From: Magnetospirillum sp902729445
GTDB taxonomy: Bacteria; Pseudomonadota; Alphaproteobacteria; Rhodospirillales; Magnetospirillaceae
Direction: 5' to 3'
NCBI RefSeq assembly: GCF_902729445.1
Contig: NZ_CACVCE010000012.1
Span: forward strand, 62,001 to 126,000
DNA: 64,000 nucleotides
The first letter of the stretch is position 1. The number at the start of each line of letters is the position of its first letter. Made by a program: the position numbers and the translations under genes. Shown one piece after another: positions 1 to 8,856 of the stretch. Below the pieces are notes generated by a model, which was not told the origin of the DNA, searched no databases, and was given only the letters and a program-made list of their open reading frames with translations.

Positions 1-272
1 CCGGGGACCAGCATCGGCGAGGTCTGCCGCAGACGTCCGATTTCGTCGATGGTGGTCAGCAGGGCCAGGTCGATGCGGTCGATGTCGCCGGCGATGCTTT
101 GCGCGACCAGGCGGTTGGTGTTGCGAGAGGTGATTTCGGCCCGATCCTGGTATTGGCGACGGCTATTGTCGAGAGACACCCAGATCAACGCCAGGACCGA
201 CAGGTTGACGAACACCAAGAGGGCGACGATCGGCCATTTTGCGGCCACGAATCGCAAGGCGTTCAACGGCAT
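1..272 (-). CDS. Truncated membrane sensor protein, N-terminus only
   Basis: Only the first 90 codons lie in the window; the gene continues past the left edge. It opens with ATG and has one hydrophobic segment (about residues 10-33, rich in V, L, A and I) after a short basic start. A polar helical region follows, with the TSRNTNRLVAQSIAGDIDRID stretch typical of periplasmic sensor domains of kinases and diguanylate cyclases. The output domain is not visible, so it could be a kinase, a GGDEF protein or a chemoreceptor. It is divergent from the histidine kinase that starts at 421. Confidence 0.6.
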   Translation of the reverse strand, partial: MPLNALRFVAAKWPIVALLVFVNLSVLALIWVSLDNSRRQYQDRAEITSRNTNRLVAQSIAGDIDRIDLALLTTIDEIGRLRQTSPMLVP

Positions 273-420
273 CCCCCCAATGGTTCCCTGCACCTTCGAT
301 ACCACAATACCCGAAGCCGGGGTCGGGGAGAACAGGGTGCCGACGCGGTCTGGACCTTTTTCGGGGTTCTGCTAGGCAGGCCTAGGCGAAGGGTCTATAT
401 TCCTCTGGCGTGGGGAGGAA

Positions 421-2205
421 GTGGTGGTCGAGACTCGCAGCATCAGAGCTGAATTGCTCGTATTGTTGGCGGCGGCCACCATCCCGCTATTCGCGTTGCT
501 GGCCTACGCGATCTATTCCAGCGCGGCCACCGGCGTCGCGCTGGCGGAATCGAACGCGCGCAACCTGGCCAAGATCACCGCGTCCGACACCGATCGGATC
601 ATCCGCACCAACCGCGAGGCGCTGGCGCGGATCGCGCTGCGTCCGATGATCCGCAATGCCGCCCTGGGGCATTGCGACGATTTCCTGAACGATTTTCACG
701 CCGTCTTCCCGGTCTTCGCCAACGCCACGGTGATCGATCCGACCGGGCTCGCGGTCTGCTCGGCGGTGGCACAGCCGGGCGGCAAGCCGGTCAACGTCGC
801 CAAGGCCGAATGGTTCCAGCGGGCCCTGGCCAGCCAGGATTTCGTCGTCGGCCGGCCGTTCCTGGAACCGATCACCGGCCGCTGGGTGTCGGTGCTGATC
901 TCGCCGGTACGGGGCGAGGGGGGCGATATCAGTGGCTATCTCGGCTTTCCCATCGACCTGGCCGCCTATCGCCCCAGCGTTTCCCAGGCCGATCTGGGGG
1001 AATACGTCACCGTCGGCATCCTGGACGACCAGAGCACCTTGATCTGGCGAAACATCGATCCCGAGAATTGGGTGGGCAAGAATCTGGCCCATATGCCGGC
1101 CTCGCAGCGCATGATAGAAGGCGAGCGTAAATTCACCGAGACCGGCGTCGATGGAATCGAGCGGGTCTACTTCGTCGAGAGTTTGACCGAGGCCGATTGG
1201 CACGTTTTCGTCGGCGTGCCCAAGCACACCCTTTACCAAGGCGCCATCCGAAGCGGCCTGATCAATGCCGGAATCGGCATCGTGGTGCTGGTGCTGGTGC
1301 TGGTGCTGGCGGCCAGGATCGGGCATCGGATCAGTTCGCCGATGCGCAAGCTGGCCCAGGTCGCCGTCGGCATCAAGCACGGCGACGTGGCGCTCAGGGC
1401 CACCCTTGACGGCCCGCGCGAGTTGGTCGAGGTCGCCCGTGAGTTCAACGCGATGATCGAGGTCCGCGAGGATCAGCGTCGGCGCATGAGCGAACGGGAG
1501 GAAGCCTTGCGCCAATCCAACGCCGAATTGGAACGCTTCGCCTATGTCGCCTCGCACGATCTGCAGACGCCGTTGCGCAATATCGCCAGCTACAGCCAGT
1601 TGCTGGAGCGGCGCTACAAGGGCCGGCTGGACCAGGACGCCGACGACTTCATCACCTTCATCGTCGATGGCGCCAAGCATATGTCGCGGCTGATCAACGA
1701 CCTGCTGTCCTACTCGCGCATCACCAGCCAGGGCCGCCCGCTGGTGCCGGTGTCGGCCCATCAGGCGGCGGCCCTGGCGCTGGACAACCTGCAACTGGCC
1801 ATCGACGAGGCCGGCGGCCAGGTCGAGCTGGCGCCGTTGCCCGAGGTCCTGGCCGACGAGCAGCAACTGGTCAGCCTGTTTCAGAACCTGATCGGCAACG
1901 CCATCAAGTATCGCGCTTCCGATCGGCCCCCGGAGGTGCGTATTTCTGCAGGCGACCATTCGGCCTCGCACTGGATCTTCACGGTCGCCGATAACGGGAT
2001 CGGGATCGACAGCCAGTATTTCGGCAAGATCTTCGAACTGTTCCAGCGTCTGGCGCCGTCCGGCGACGTCGATGGCACCGGCATCGGCCTGGCCCTGTGT
2101 CAGCGCCTGGTGACCCGGTTCGGCGGCACGATCGGCGTGGACTCGATTCCCGGCCAGGGCAGCACCTTCTGGTTCACCCTGCCGAAGGTGGGCAATCCCC
2201 GCTGA
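421..2205 (+). CDS. Membrane sensor histidine kinase (dCache-like sensor, HAMP, HisKA, HATPase)
   Basis: The 594-residue protein has a membrane segment at about 10-33, a periplasmic Cache-like sensor at about 35-270, and a second membrane segment at about 280-300. A HAMP linker (about 300-350), a HisKA domain with the phospho-accepting H379 in ASHDLQTPLRN, and an ATPase domain (N-box IGNAIKYR, DNGIGID, GTGIGL) follow. It should autophosphorylate and pass phosphate to a response regulator, none of which is encoded nearby. The start is GTG at 421 or 424, just after GGGGAGGAA. The second membrane segment is encoded by four GTGCTG units. The 3' end overlaps the convergent paralogue by 32 bases. 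The signal sensed is unknown. Confidence 0.9.
   Translation: MVVETRSIRAELLVLLAAATIPLFALLAYAIYSSAATGVALAESNARNLAKITASDTDRIIRTNREALARIALRPMIRNAALGHCDDFLNDFHAVFPVFANATVIDPTGLAVCSAVAQPGGKPVNVAKAEWFQRALASQDFVVGRPFLEPITGRWVSVLISPVRGEGGDISGYLGFPIDLAAYRPSVSQADLGEYVTVGILDDQSTLIWRNIDPENWVGKNLAHMPASQRMIEGERKFTETGVDGIERVYFVESLTEADWHVFVGVPKHTLYQGAIRSGLINAGIGIVVLVLVLVLAARIGHRISSPMRKLAQVAVGIKHGDVALRATLDGPRELVEVAREFNAMIEVREDQRRRMSEREEALRQSNAELERFAYVASHDLQTPLRNIASYSQLLERRYKGRLDQDADDFITFIVDGAKHMSRLINDLLSYSRITSQGRPLVPVSAHQAAALALDNLQLAIDEAGGQVELAPLPEVLADEQQLVSLFQNLIGNAIKYRASDRPPEVRISAGDHSASHWIFTVADNGIGIDSQYFGKIFELFQRLAPSGDVDGTGIGLALCQRLVTRFGGTIGVDSIPGQGSTFWFTLPKVGNPR
1285..1308 (+). repeat. Hexanucleotide microsatellite (GTGCTG x4) in a membrane helix
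   Basis: Four perfect in-frame GTGCTG units encode alternating Val-Leu in the second transmembrane helix of the histidine kinase at 421. Slippage would add or remove two residues without shifting the frame. Confidence 0.85.
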
Positions 2206-3955
2206 TCGATCCCGCATCGCGCAGGGTGAAATGAAAGGTCGAGCCCTCGTCGGGTTGGGACTCGACCCAGATGCTGCCGCCGAAGCGGGTGACGATGCGC
2301 CGGCACAAGGTCAGGCCGATGCCGGTGCCTTCGGCCTTGGCGGTCGGGTCGAGACGCTGGAAGATCTCGAAGATCTTGTCGTGGTACTGGGCCGGAATGC
2401 CGATGCCGTTGTCGGCGACCGAGAAGCGCCATTGGGTTGGGCTGATGGGCGCGGCGGTCACCTCGATCTTCACCGGGCGGTCGGGGCTGCGATACTTGAT
2501 GGCGTTGCCGATCAGGTTCTGGAACAGGCTGACCAGCCGGGTCTGGTCGGCGATCACCCGAGGCAATTCGCCGACATTGATGGTCGCGGCGGTCTTTTCG
2601 ATGTCGGTGCGAAGATGCATGAGCGCCATGTCCACCGCAGCACGGGCCGACACCGGCAGAAGCGGCTTGGCCTGGCTGGTGACGCGCGAATATTCCAGCA
2701 AATCGTTGATCAGCCGCGACATCTGCTTGGAATTATCGACGATGAAGGTGATGAAATCGTCGGCGTCCTTGTCCATCTGCCCCTTATAGCGCCGCTCCAG
2801 CAACTGGGTGTAGCCGACGATGTTGCGCAGCGGTGTCTGCAGATCGTGCGAGGCGACGTAGGCGAACTGTTCCAGGTCGGTGTTGGATTGCGCCAGCTGG
2901 TGGGTCCGTTCCTGCAATTCGGCCTTGGTTCGCTCCAGCACCTCGATCTGCTGGCGCATGTCGTTGGTGTGCACGATCATGCTGCCGGTCAGCGGCCGCA
3001 GCACCAGCATCAGGCCGACCACCCCGAACAACGCCAGCAGCAGGGCCGACAGCGTCACCACCAGCACCAGCCGATCGACCGAGGCGGTGGCCTGGGCGGC
3101 GCTGGTGCGCATCACCATCACCCACTCGGCGCTGGGAAGTGCTGCCGACACCAGGATCGGGTCGCCGGTCGAATCGATCGTGGGCGGGGCGCCGGTGACG
3201 GCGGCGGTGGCGGCGCGCGAGACCGGATCGTCCTCGGGCAGGCTCATGCCCGGCTGGATCGGGCTTTGTCCGAAGGGGATCAGCAGGCGGGGCGGCTGTT
3301 GCTTGCCGACGATGGCGATGTCCCCGGTATCGCCCAGGCTTTGGCCGTCGCGCAGGATGTTCAGCAGGCGCTGGGCGTTGATCAGCAACAGGTCCGACCC
3401 GATGCGCTCGCCGCTCCGACTGAACAAGGGGGCGCCCACCACCAGATGCGGCACACCGTCGATCATTTCCGGCGGCGACAAGGTCGGCCCGCGGCTATCG
3501 GCGGCGGGAACCGCGCCACGCGGCCAGACAAAGGCCTTGCCGACCGCCACCACCAACTGGTTCTGGGCGTCCAGCCGGGCGATCCCTTGCAACTCGGTCG
3601 ACAGACCCAGCGAATCTTGCAGCTTGTCCCGGGTGAAGTCCGCCAGGGCCTCGCGGGTCATGCGGCCCTCGTGGAAGTCGGCCAGTTTGTCGCGGATGAC
3701 GGTGCGGCTGGTGACCTGCTGCGCCAGCATGCGCCCGCGCGACAGGAACTCCTCGGCGGCCATGACCTTCAACTCGACGACGTGGCTGAGCGAGGCGTAG
3801 CTGCCAGCCCGAAGCGTCAGTGCCAGAGGTCCGACGCTGGCACCGGCGACCACCAGGCAGATGGCGGTCATCACAACGGCCGAATAGAGCGCGATGGAAC
3901 GGCGTAGCCGCTCCGCATTGACTTCGGTCAGGCCAACCTCCCCGAATATGAACAA
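2174..3955 (-). CDS. Membrane sensor histidine kinase, paralogue of the 421-2205 kinase
   Basis: The 593-residue protein has a membrane segment at about 20-48, a large periplasmic sensor (about 50-290), and a second membrane segment at about 295-320. A coiled linker leads to HisKA with H370 in ASHDLQTPLRN, then the ATPase domain (IGNAIKYR, DNGIGIP, GTGIGL). The kinase core is close to that of the convergent kinase, while the sensors differ, so they probably read different inputs. The open frame begins at TTG 3955. A GGGGAGG lies just inside it with no standard start at good spacing, so the exact start is uncertain. The last ten codons run into the 3' end of the neighbour. Confidence 0.88.
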   Translation of the reverse strand: MFIFGEVGLTEVNAERLRRSIALYSAVVMTAICLVVAGASVGPLALTLRAGSYASLSHVVELKVMAAEEFLSRGRMLAQQVTSRTVIRDKLADFHEGRMTREALADFTRDKLQDSLGLSTELQGIARLDAQNQLVVAVGKAFVWPRGAVPAADSRGPTLSPPEMIDGVPHLVVGAPLFSRSGERIGSDLLLINAQRLLNILRDGQSLGDTGDIAIVGKQQPPRLLIPFGQSPIQPGMSLPEDDPVSRAATAAVTGAPPTIDSTGDPILVSAALPSAEWVMVMRTSAAQATASVDRLVLVVTLSALLLALFGVVGLMLVLRPLTGSMIVHTNDMRQQIEVLERTKAELQERTHQLAQSNTDLEQFAYVASHDLQTPLRNIVGYTQLLERRYKGQMDKDADDFITFIVDNSKQMSRLINDLLEYSRVTSQAKPLLPVSARAAVDMALMHLRTDIEKTAATINVGELPRVIADQTRLVSLFQNLIGNAIKYRSPDRPVKIEVTAAPISPTQWRFSVADNGIGIPAQYHDKIFEIFQRLDPTAKAEGTGIGLTLCRRIVTRFGGSIWVESQPDEGSTFHFTLRDAGSISGDCPPSAG

Positions 3956-4095
3956 TTTGGAATGCTATGCGAATCGGCCGCGCAAGTGAACGGGATTTAA
4001 CCAGCGGGGGCGGGAATTGTCGGCTTGGCGGCCCGGATGGTGAACATCGATCGCCGACCGGCTATTGTGTCCGACCCGATGCGGAGACGAGATCG

Positions 4096-4332
4096 ATGAC
4101 CTGTAAAATCTGCGGCGCGCCGACCGAAGGACGTGACCATTGCGGCGAACCCTGCCGGCTCAAGCTTGAATGCCTGCGCATCGCCTGGGACCGCGCCGCC
4201 CGCATGGTCGGGGTCAACGGCTATTACGACCGCCGCACCCGCGAGCATCTACGCAATCACAACAGCCGCGGCGCCAAGGTCATGTACAAGGAATGGGAAG
4301 CGGCCAAGGCCCGGCTGGGCGAGCGGCCGTGA
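4096..4332 (+). CDS. Small Cys-rich protein, putative zinc ribbon
   Basis: The 78-residue protein has an N-terminal cluster of four cysteines (CKIC, then GEPC and LEC) that could bind one zinc ion. A basic, aromatic-containing helical remainder follows (residues about 35-78). The start at ATG 4096 is preceded by GGAGACGAG at good spacing. I do not recognise a named family; a nucleic-acid-binding or adaptor role is only a guess. It stands alone, divergent from the kinase at 3955 and convergent with the membrane protein ending at 4525. Confidence 0.65.
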   Translation: MTCKICGAPTEGRDHCGEPCRLKLECLRIAWDRAARMVGVNGYYDRRTREHLRNHNSRGAKVMYKEWEAAKARLGERP

Positions 4333-4370
4333 TGCGCTTGCATGGCGGGTTGGGGCGGCGAAAGACGCGG

Positions 4371-4530
4371 ATTATACCAGCGGCCGCAATGCCTGACCTT
4401 CGGTCCGTCATTACGGCGCCCTCACGCGCCGGGCGGCGGACCTCCGTCCGCCTTGGCTTCCGCGCCATAAGGCGCGCGGCCGCACTTGCGGCCGTCCAAC
4501 GGTCGAAGGCTTCGACCGTTGGTATTATAC
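4371..4530. repeat. Intergenic multi-hairpin cluster, copy 1
   Basis: Six short perfect hairpins lie in a row: 4395-4405 (GACC/GGTC), 4415-4430 (GGCGC/GCGCC), 4435-4452 (7-bp stem GGCGGAC/GTCCGCC), 4461-4476 (CGCGCC/GGCGCG), 4477-4494 (CGGCCGC/GCGGCCG) and 4496-4522 (13-bp stem with a one-base centre). ATTATACC-like words border the block. It fills the gap between two convergent genes. The central part matches the block at 44072-44172 in order and spacing, with different but still paired arm bases. Confidence 0.8.
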
Positions 4531-5085
4531 CTCGTCGTTCATGTTCAGCGTGGGGGGCGGCTCTTCCTGTTTGATCACGCCGCCCAGGCGCAGGCCGGGG
4601 ACCGGGATGTCGGCGACGAAGCGGGTGTTGACCAGGTCGGTGCGGGCCTTGGTCAGGGCCAGCTGGGTCAGGATCAGCGCCACCAGATTGGCGACGAACA
4701 AAGCGGCGGCCGGCAGCAACGCCGCCCTGGACAACGCGCCGAACAGCGGGATGGCAAACAGTGCCGGCACGGCGGCGAACATGCAGGCGTCGCGCCAGCG
4801 CTTGGCCTTGACCATCCGGGCCGCCCGCCAGGCGGCCGGGGATTTCAGCACCAGCTTGGTGCCGGCCTGGGCCACCAACTGGGCGGCATAGCCGGCATAG
4901 GGGGCTGGCAGGTCCTTGAACTTGCCGATCAGGTAAAGCCCGTCGGCCGACGGCGTGAAGGGGACGTGAAGCGCGTTGATCGGCCACTTCCCGCGCGGCA
5001 CATGCGGGCCGATGATCTTGAACACTTCGATCGAGAACGCCGTGTTGGCGTTCAGCACATAAACGTCGATACCGCTCACGTCCAC
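4525..5085 (-). CDS. Hypothetical protein with membrane segments
   Basis: The protein has about 186 residues with a soluble N-terminal half (YVLNANTAFSIEVFKIIGPH near the start). Two hydrophobic helices follow at roughly 105-130 and 130-155, then a polar tail ending ...NMNDEV. No family is recognised. I place the start at one of two GTG codons (5085 or 5079) after a GGCGGGGG run. The longer frame to TTG 5109 would put the first residues inside a dispersed 52-nt hairpin repeat and is less likely. The stop lies in the hairpin cluster at 4371-4530. Confidence 0.6.
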   Translation of the reverse strand: MDVSGIDVYVLNANTAFSIEVFKIIGPHVPRGKWPINALHVPFTPSADGLYLIGKFKDLPAPYAGYAAQLVAQAGTKLVLKSPAAWRAARMVKAKRWRDACMFAAVPALFAIPLFGALSRAALLPAAALFVANLVALILTQLALTKARTDLVNTRFVADIPVPGLRLGGVIKQEEPPPTLNMNDEV

Positions 5086-5094
5086 CCCCGCCTG

Positions 5095-5146
5095 GTGTGG
5101 TGATTCCAAAGCTCACGTCATCATGCGGATTTCGGAAACACCACAC
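5095..5146. repeat. 52-nt imperfect hairpin repeat, copy A
   Basis: The ends GTGTGGTG and CACCACAC form the base of an imperfect hairpin, flanked on one side by AATTCAA. The same 52-nt layout, with the same outer flank, recurs at 12608-12659. It lies between two minus-strand genes and overlaps the possible TTG start of the downstream one. Confidence 0.8.
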
Positions 5147-5163
5147 AATTCAATGAATGAACC

Positions 5164-7776
5164 TCAATAGACGCCGGCAGCGTTCAACGCCGCCGCATAT
5201 TTCCGATCCTCGATCAGGATGTGAGTCACGATCCAATCGTGCAGGAACTCCAGGACTTCGACGGCCTGGACCGGCTCGCGCGCGATCCGCTCCTCCAGTT
5301 CCAAGACCTGTTTCGTCAGCTTGACGTGGCGTTGCTTGTGCTCTGGCGTGTCGCCATAGCCGTAGCGCTGCATCAAGGCTTCTTCCTCGGCGAAGTGATA
5401 TTTGGTGTAGGTGATCAGGAAGTCCAGTGCGGCGGCGACCTCTTCCCGGCTGCGTTCGCTTTCGACCGCGTCCAACAGGTGGTTGGCGGTGGCGAACAGC
5501 CGGCGGTGCTGCGCGTCGATTTGCTGGATGTTGATGCTGTATTCGTCGTTCCAGGCCAGCACCGTGCGGCCGGCCTGCGACACCGACGATTCCTGGCGGT
5601 TGCGCCGTTCGAAGGTCTCGAACAACTTCCAGCGGACGTTGGGGATGGCGCCCAACAGGTTGGCGGGGATCGAATGGATCTCGGTCGGTTCCTCGGTGCG
5701 CAGGCGGGCGATGCCGGGGGCGTCGAACACGGCGGCCTCCTCGCCGAAGAACTCGCCCTCGCCCAGGGTCTCGATCACCTCGCCGCCCAGCACGCGGCTG
5801 ACCCGGCCCGAGCGGATCAGGCCGACAGCGCGCTCGTTGTGGTCGATGAAGCTGCCGGGCTCGTAGACGCGGCGCCGCATCGATTTGGTCAGGGCGTTCA
5901 AGGTGCCGGTCGAGACCACGCCGCCCAGCAGCCAGGTGCGCGACAGGAACTCGCGGCCCTCCATCAGGGTGGAAATGCCGCTGAACAATTGGTGGCGCAG
6001 GACGAAGGTGGTGTAGACGTCGCAAGGGATCTCGAGGACCTGGACGAAGCTGACGGCGCGGCAGGTTTCGGCGGCCGGCAGGCCGTGCAGGCCGGTCAGC
6101 TCGCCCAGAAGGGCGCCCGCCGACAGGGCGGCGCGGGCCTCGCCGTCCTCGTCCAGCATTTCGACCTGGCCGGTCAGCAGCAGATAGATGCAATCCTGCG
6201 GCTGGCCGTTCTTGTAGATGATGGTCTCGGGATTGAACATGCGCATCGGGCCGTTCAGGATGGCCTCGATGTGGTCGGGATTGACCTGCGGGAAATAGGC
6301 GGTCAGCAGCTTGAAGGCGGTCCGGCCCAGGAAGTCGCGGTGCGCCGAGATCAGCACGTCGACGGTGCCGAAACTGGCCCCCGAGCCGATGCGCTTTTGT
6401 TCCGGCGTCAGGGCCTGGGCGGTGTGGGCCAGCAAGATCTTGCCCGATTTGTCGGCGATGAAGTCGGTGGCGACGCCGTGGATCAAGCCCCCGCCGATAT
6501 CGACCTTCTTGATGTCGGCCGGTTCATGGTAATTGGCGGCCACTTGGTCGAAGGCCGCCTGCGACAGGCCGGGCTTGGACTCGTCGTCGGTGACGAAGCC
6601 CTTCAGCACCGCCAGGCTGACCAGGTCGGCGTAATGGGCATAGGTCCTCAGGCCCCCGGCCCCCATGGCGCGGAACTGGAAGATGGTGTTCTCGACCGGA
6701 TGCGGCGAGAACAGCGGCTTGACGTCCATGCCGTCGATGTCGTTCCACTGCCCCAGCGCCAGATCGTGGACATCGAAATATTCGTGGAACTCGCTTTCCT
6801 CGATGGACAGCAGTGCCGACAGCTTCTTGGCCACCGAATGGCGCACCATCGGCACGGCGAAATACTTGATGCGGTGGTCGGCCTGCATCAGCGAGGTCAG
6901 GCCGGCGAAATGGTCGTCATGGCCGTGGGTGTGGAAGATACCCTCGATCTCGTTGATGCCGATGCCCAGGGCGGTCAGGCTGTGATCCAGGTTCGGCCCG
7001 GCATCGACCAGGTAGACCCGGCCCTGGAACACCACGACCGACCCCATGCTGGGGCGGCGGATGTCCCAGCCGTCGCCTTCACCCAGATGGACCACGGCGA
7101 AATAGTCGCGGCGGAACTGGAAGCTGCCCAGCGGATAGGGACAATCGTGACTGCGGTGCGGCGCCAGGTTCAGATCGACGATGGCGGTGTCGTCGCCATA
7201 GCTCACCTCGAAGACGTTCAGGCTGACGCGGCGGATGGTGACGCCGTTCTTGATCTCCATCGGGCGGTCGTCGAGGATCAGGCCGTTCAGCAATTCGCGC
7301 GGATGCTGGATGCGGCCGAAGGCGAACTTCAGCTTCAGGCGCATCATCTCGCGGGCCTGGTCGGCGGGCACGCCGGCATCCATCAGTTCCAGCTCGGAAA
7401 TCAGGCCGTAATTGCCGCGATAGATGTATTGCATCTGCGCTTCGACCTGCTCGCGCCGGCCGATCAGGATCGGCTTGGCCCCGGAATTGTTGGGGTGGCC
7501 GGGCAGCAGCAGGCCCTGGCGATAGAACATCTGCAGGACGGGGAATTCGGCCAGGTTGCACACCTCGCCGTTCTGGACCATGACGTCCGACAGCAAGATG
7601 GCGTTGGGGCCGGTCTCGCACATCACGCCGCCGACATTGATCGGCCGGATCAGGCCGCGCCGCATCAGGTGCTTGACCGAGTCGGCCGGGCATCCGCACA
7701 GGATGCGCAGGTCGGCATCGGGGACCGCCAGCCAGATGATTCCCGGTTCGATCTCGATGGTGACGATGCTGGCCAT
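5164..7776 (-). CDS. Metallo-beta-lactamase / tandem cNMP-binding / bacteriohemerythrin chimera
   Basis: The 870-residue soluble protein has an N-terminal region of about 210 residues of unknown family. A metallo-beta-lactamase fold follows (about 215-480; HTHGHDDH at 282-289), then two cyclic-nucleotide-binding-like beta-rolls (about 500-600 and 620-715). The C-terminal bacteriohemerythrin (about 738-865) keeps the expected di-iron ligand set: H757, H794, E798, H813, H817, H852 and D857. Hemerythrin domains bind O2, and the MBL fold is a hydrolase or di-iron oxidoreductase scaffold. A redox- or O2-gated hydrolase is therefore a reasonable inference, but the substrate is unknown. ATG 7776 is preceded by GGGAG. 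It is not in an obvious operon. Confidence 0.88.
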   Translation of the reverse strand: MASIVTIEIEPGIIWLAVPDADLRILCGCPADSVKHLMRRGLIRPINVGGVMCETGPNAILLSDVMVQNGEVCNLAEFPVLQMFYRQGLLLPGHPNNSGAKPILIGRREQVEAQMQYIYRGNYGLISELELMDAGVPADQAREMMRLKLKFAFGRIQHPRELLNGLILDDRPMEIKNGVTIRRVSLNVFEVSYGDDTAIVDLNLAPHRSHDCPYPLGSFQFRRDYFAVVHLGEGDGWDIRRPSMGSVVVFQGRVYLVDAGPNLDHSLTALGIGINEIEGIFHTHGHDDHFAGLTSLMQADHRIKYFAVPMVRHSVAKKLSALLSIEESEFHEYFDVHDLALGQWNDIDGMDVKPLFSPHPVENTIFQFRAMGAGGLRTYAHYADLVSLAVLKGFVTDDESKPGLSQAAFDQVAANYHEPADIKKVDIGGGLIHGVATDFIADKSGKILLAHTAQALTPEQKRIGSGASFGTVDVLISAHRDFLGRTAFKLLTAYFPQVNPDHIEAILNGPMRMFNPETIIYKNGQPQDCIYLLLTGQVEMLDEDGEARAALSAGALLGELTGLHGLPAAETCRAVSFVQVLEIPCDVYTTFVLRHQLFSGISTLMEGREFLSRTWLLGGVVSTGTLNALTKSMRRRVYEPGSFIDHNERAVGLIRSGRVSRVLGGEVIETLGEGEFFGEEAAVFDAPGIARLRTEEPTEIHSIPANLLGAIPNVRWKLFETFERRNRQESSVSQAGRTVLAWNDEYSINIQQIDAQHRRLFATANHLLDAVESERSREEVAAALDFLITYTKYHFAEEEALMQRYGYGDTPEHKQRHVKLTKQVLELEERIAREPVQAVEVLEFLHDWIVTHILIEDRKYAAALNAAGVY

Positions 7777-7856
7777 GCCGGCGGCTCCCTTTATTCCCCG
7801 GCCACGAGTCTAGCGCATGAAACGTGGCGGGGAAACCGGGACGTGCAAGGCGAGTT

Positions 7857-8687
7857 TCAGCAGTTCCAGACGACGTAGCCCTGGGTGGTGACGCCGGCCT
7901 GGGCCAAGACTGTCTTCGCGTCGGCATAAAGCGAGGCGGTGACGATGCTGGGGATCACCGCCGCCTTGGCCGTGCCATAGCTTTGCCAGGTCACGCCGGC
8001 GGTCGTCGCCCAATCGTTGGCGGTTTCGCTGCCCGAGGTATAGAGCTGCGGCGACAGGAAGTCGATATTGCCGTCCTGGAAAAAGCCTTCCATCAGTTGG
8101 GCGGCGTCGGCGATGCCATAGGGCCCCGAATGGCTGACGGTGACCAGGACCTTCAGACCGGCGGCCTTGGCGGCGGCGAAGGATTGCGCGAACGGCACCG
8201 ACAGGCCGCTGTCGCCTTCCTCGACGTCATAGGCCAGGCCCTGATAGGCGGCAAAGCTGCCGGCGGCGATGGCGGAATTGATCTTTTGCAGCAGGTCGGC
8301 GCTGAAACGGCCGTTTTCATTGCCGCCCCCCAGGCCCAGATACTTGGTGCCCACCAGGCCGGCGACGGTGGCGGCGCTGTTGGAAAGGGCCTGGTCGGGA
8401 TCGGTCCAGCCGCTGAAGGCGATGCCCAGATTGGCCCCGGCCGGCGGGGTGACGCTCAGCCAGGTCCGGCGCCAATAGCCGATATTGGCGGCCGCGACCG
8501 GCTGCGGCTGCGGTTGCGAGCCGGCGGGGATCACGATGGTCTGGCCGACCTGCAGCGCCGATGCCGGCATATTGGGATTGGCGGCGGCGATCTGGTCGGC
8601 GGTGACGCCCTGGCAGCCATTGACGGCCTGGGCGATCGACCAATAGGAATCGCCCGGTTGGATGGTGTACTTCAAGCCCTCGGTCAT
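7857..8687 (-). CDS. LysM-domain protein with GH18-like barrel
   Basis: The 276-residue protein has an N-terminal LysM module (about 5-58; YTIQPGDSYWSIAQ ... LQVGQTIVIP), a Q/P linker, and a barrel-like domain of about 200 residues. The domain carries YDVEEGD, comparable with the acidic catalytic strand of family 18 glycosidases, and aromatic-rich strands such as FLSPQLYTSG. It may bind or cleave a GlcNAc-containing polymer such as peptidoglycan or chitin. No signal peptide is seen at the ATG 8687 start, which follows a G-rich ribosome site; an upstream extension to 8798 gives an implausible aromatic N-terminus. The assignment to GH18 is moderate. Confidence 0.7.
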   Translation of the reverse strand: MTEGLKYTIQPGDSYWSIAQAVNGCQGVTADQIAAANPNMPASALQVGQTIVIPAGSQPQPQPVAAANIGYWRRTWLSVTPPAGANLGIAFSGWTDPDQALSNSAATVAGLVGTKYLGLGGGNENGRFSADLLQKINSAIAAGSFAAYQGLAYDVEEGDSGLSVPFAQSFAAAKAAGLKVLVTVSHSGPYGIADAAQLMEGFFQDGNIDFLSPQLYTSGSETANDWATTAGVTWQSYGTAKAAVIPSIVTASLYADAKTVLAQAGVTTQGYVVWNC

Positions 8688-8856
8688 GATCAGCCCCCCC
8701 GCCCTGGTTTCGTCGGTATCGGCCGAACGGTCGATCCGGCCCCAGGATGGCACTGATACCGGCCAGTAAAAAGGGAAAAAGTAGAACTTAAATACCATGT
8801 TACATTACGCGCGCCGGTGGGGCCGCTTCTTCACGGCGCCATGAACCTGCATCGGG

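Noticed and set aside
487..2217. Minus-strand frame opposite the first histidine kinase
   Set aside because: The plus-strand kinase has all catalytic motifs in order; the opposite frame is a composition artefact.
5221..7878. Plus-strand open frame of about 885 codons opposite the MBL-hemerythrin gene
   Set aside because: It is a shadow frame: the minus-strand product has clear motifs, while this one is rich in G, D, H, Q without any recognisable domain.
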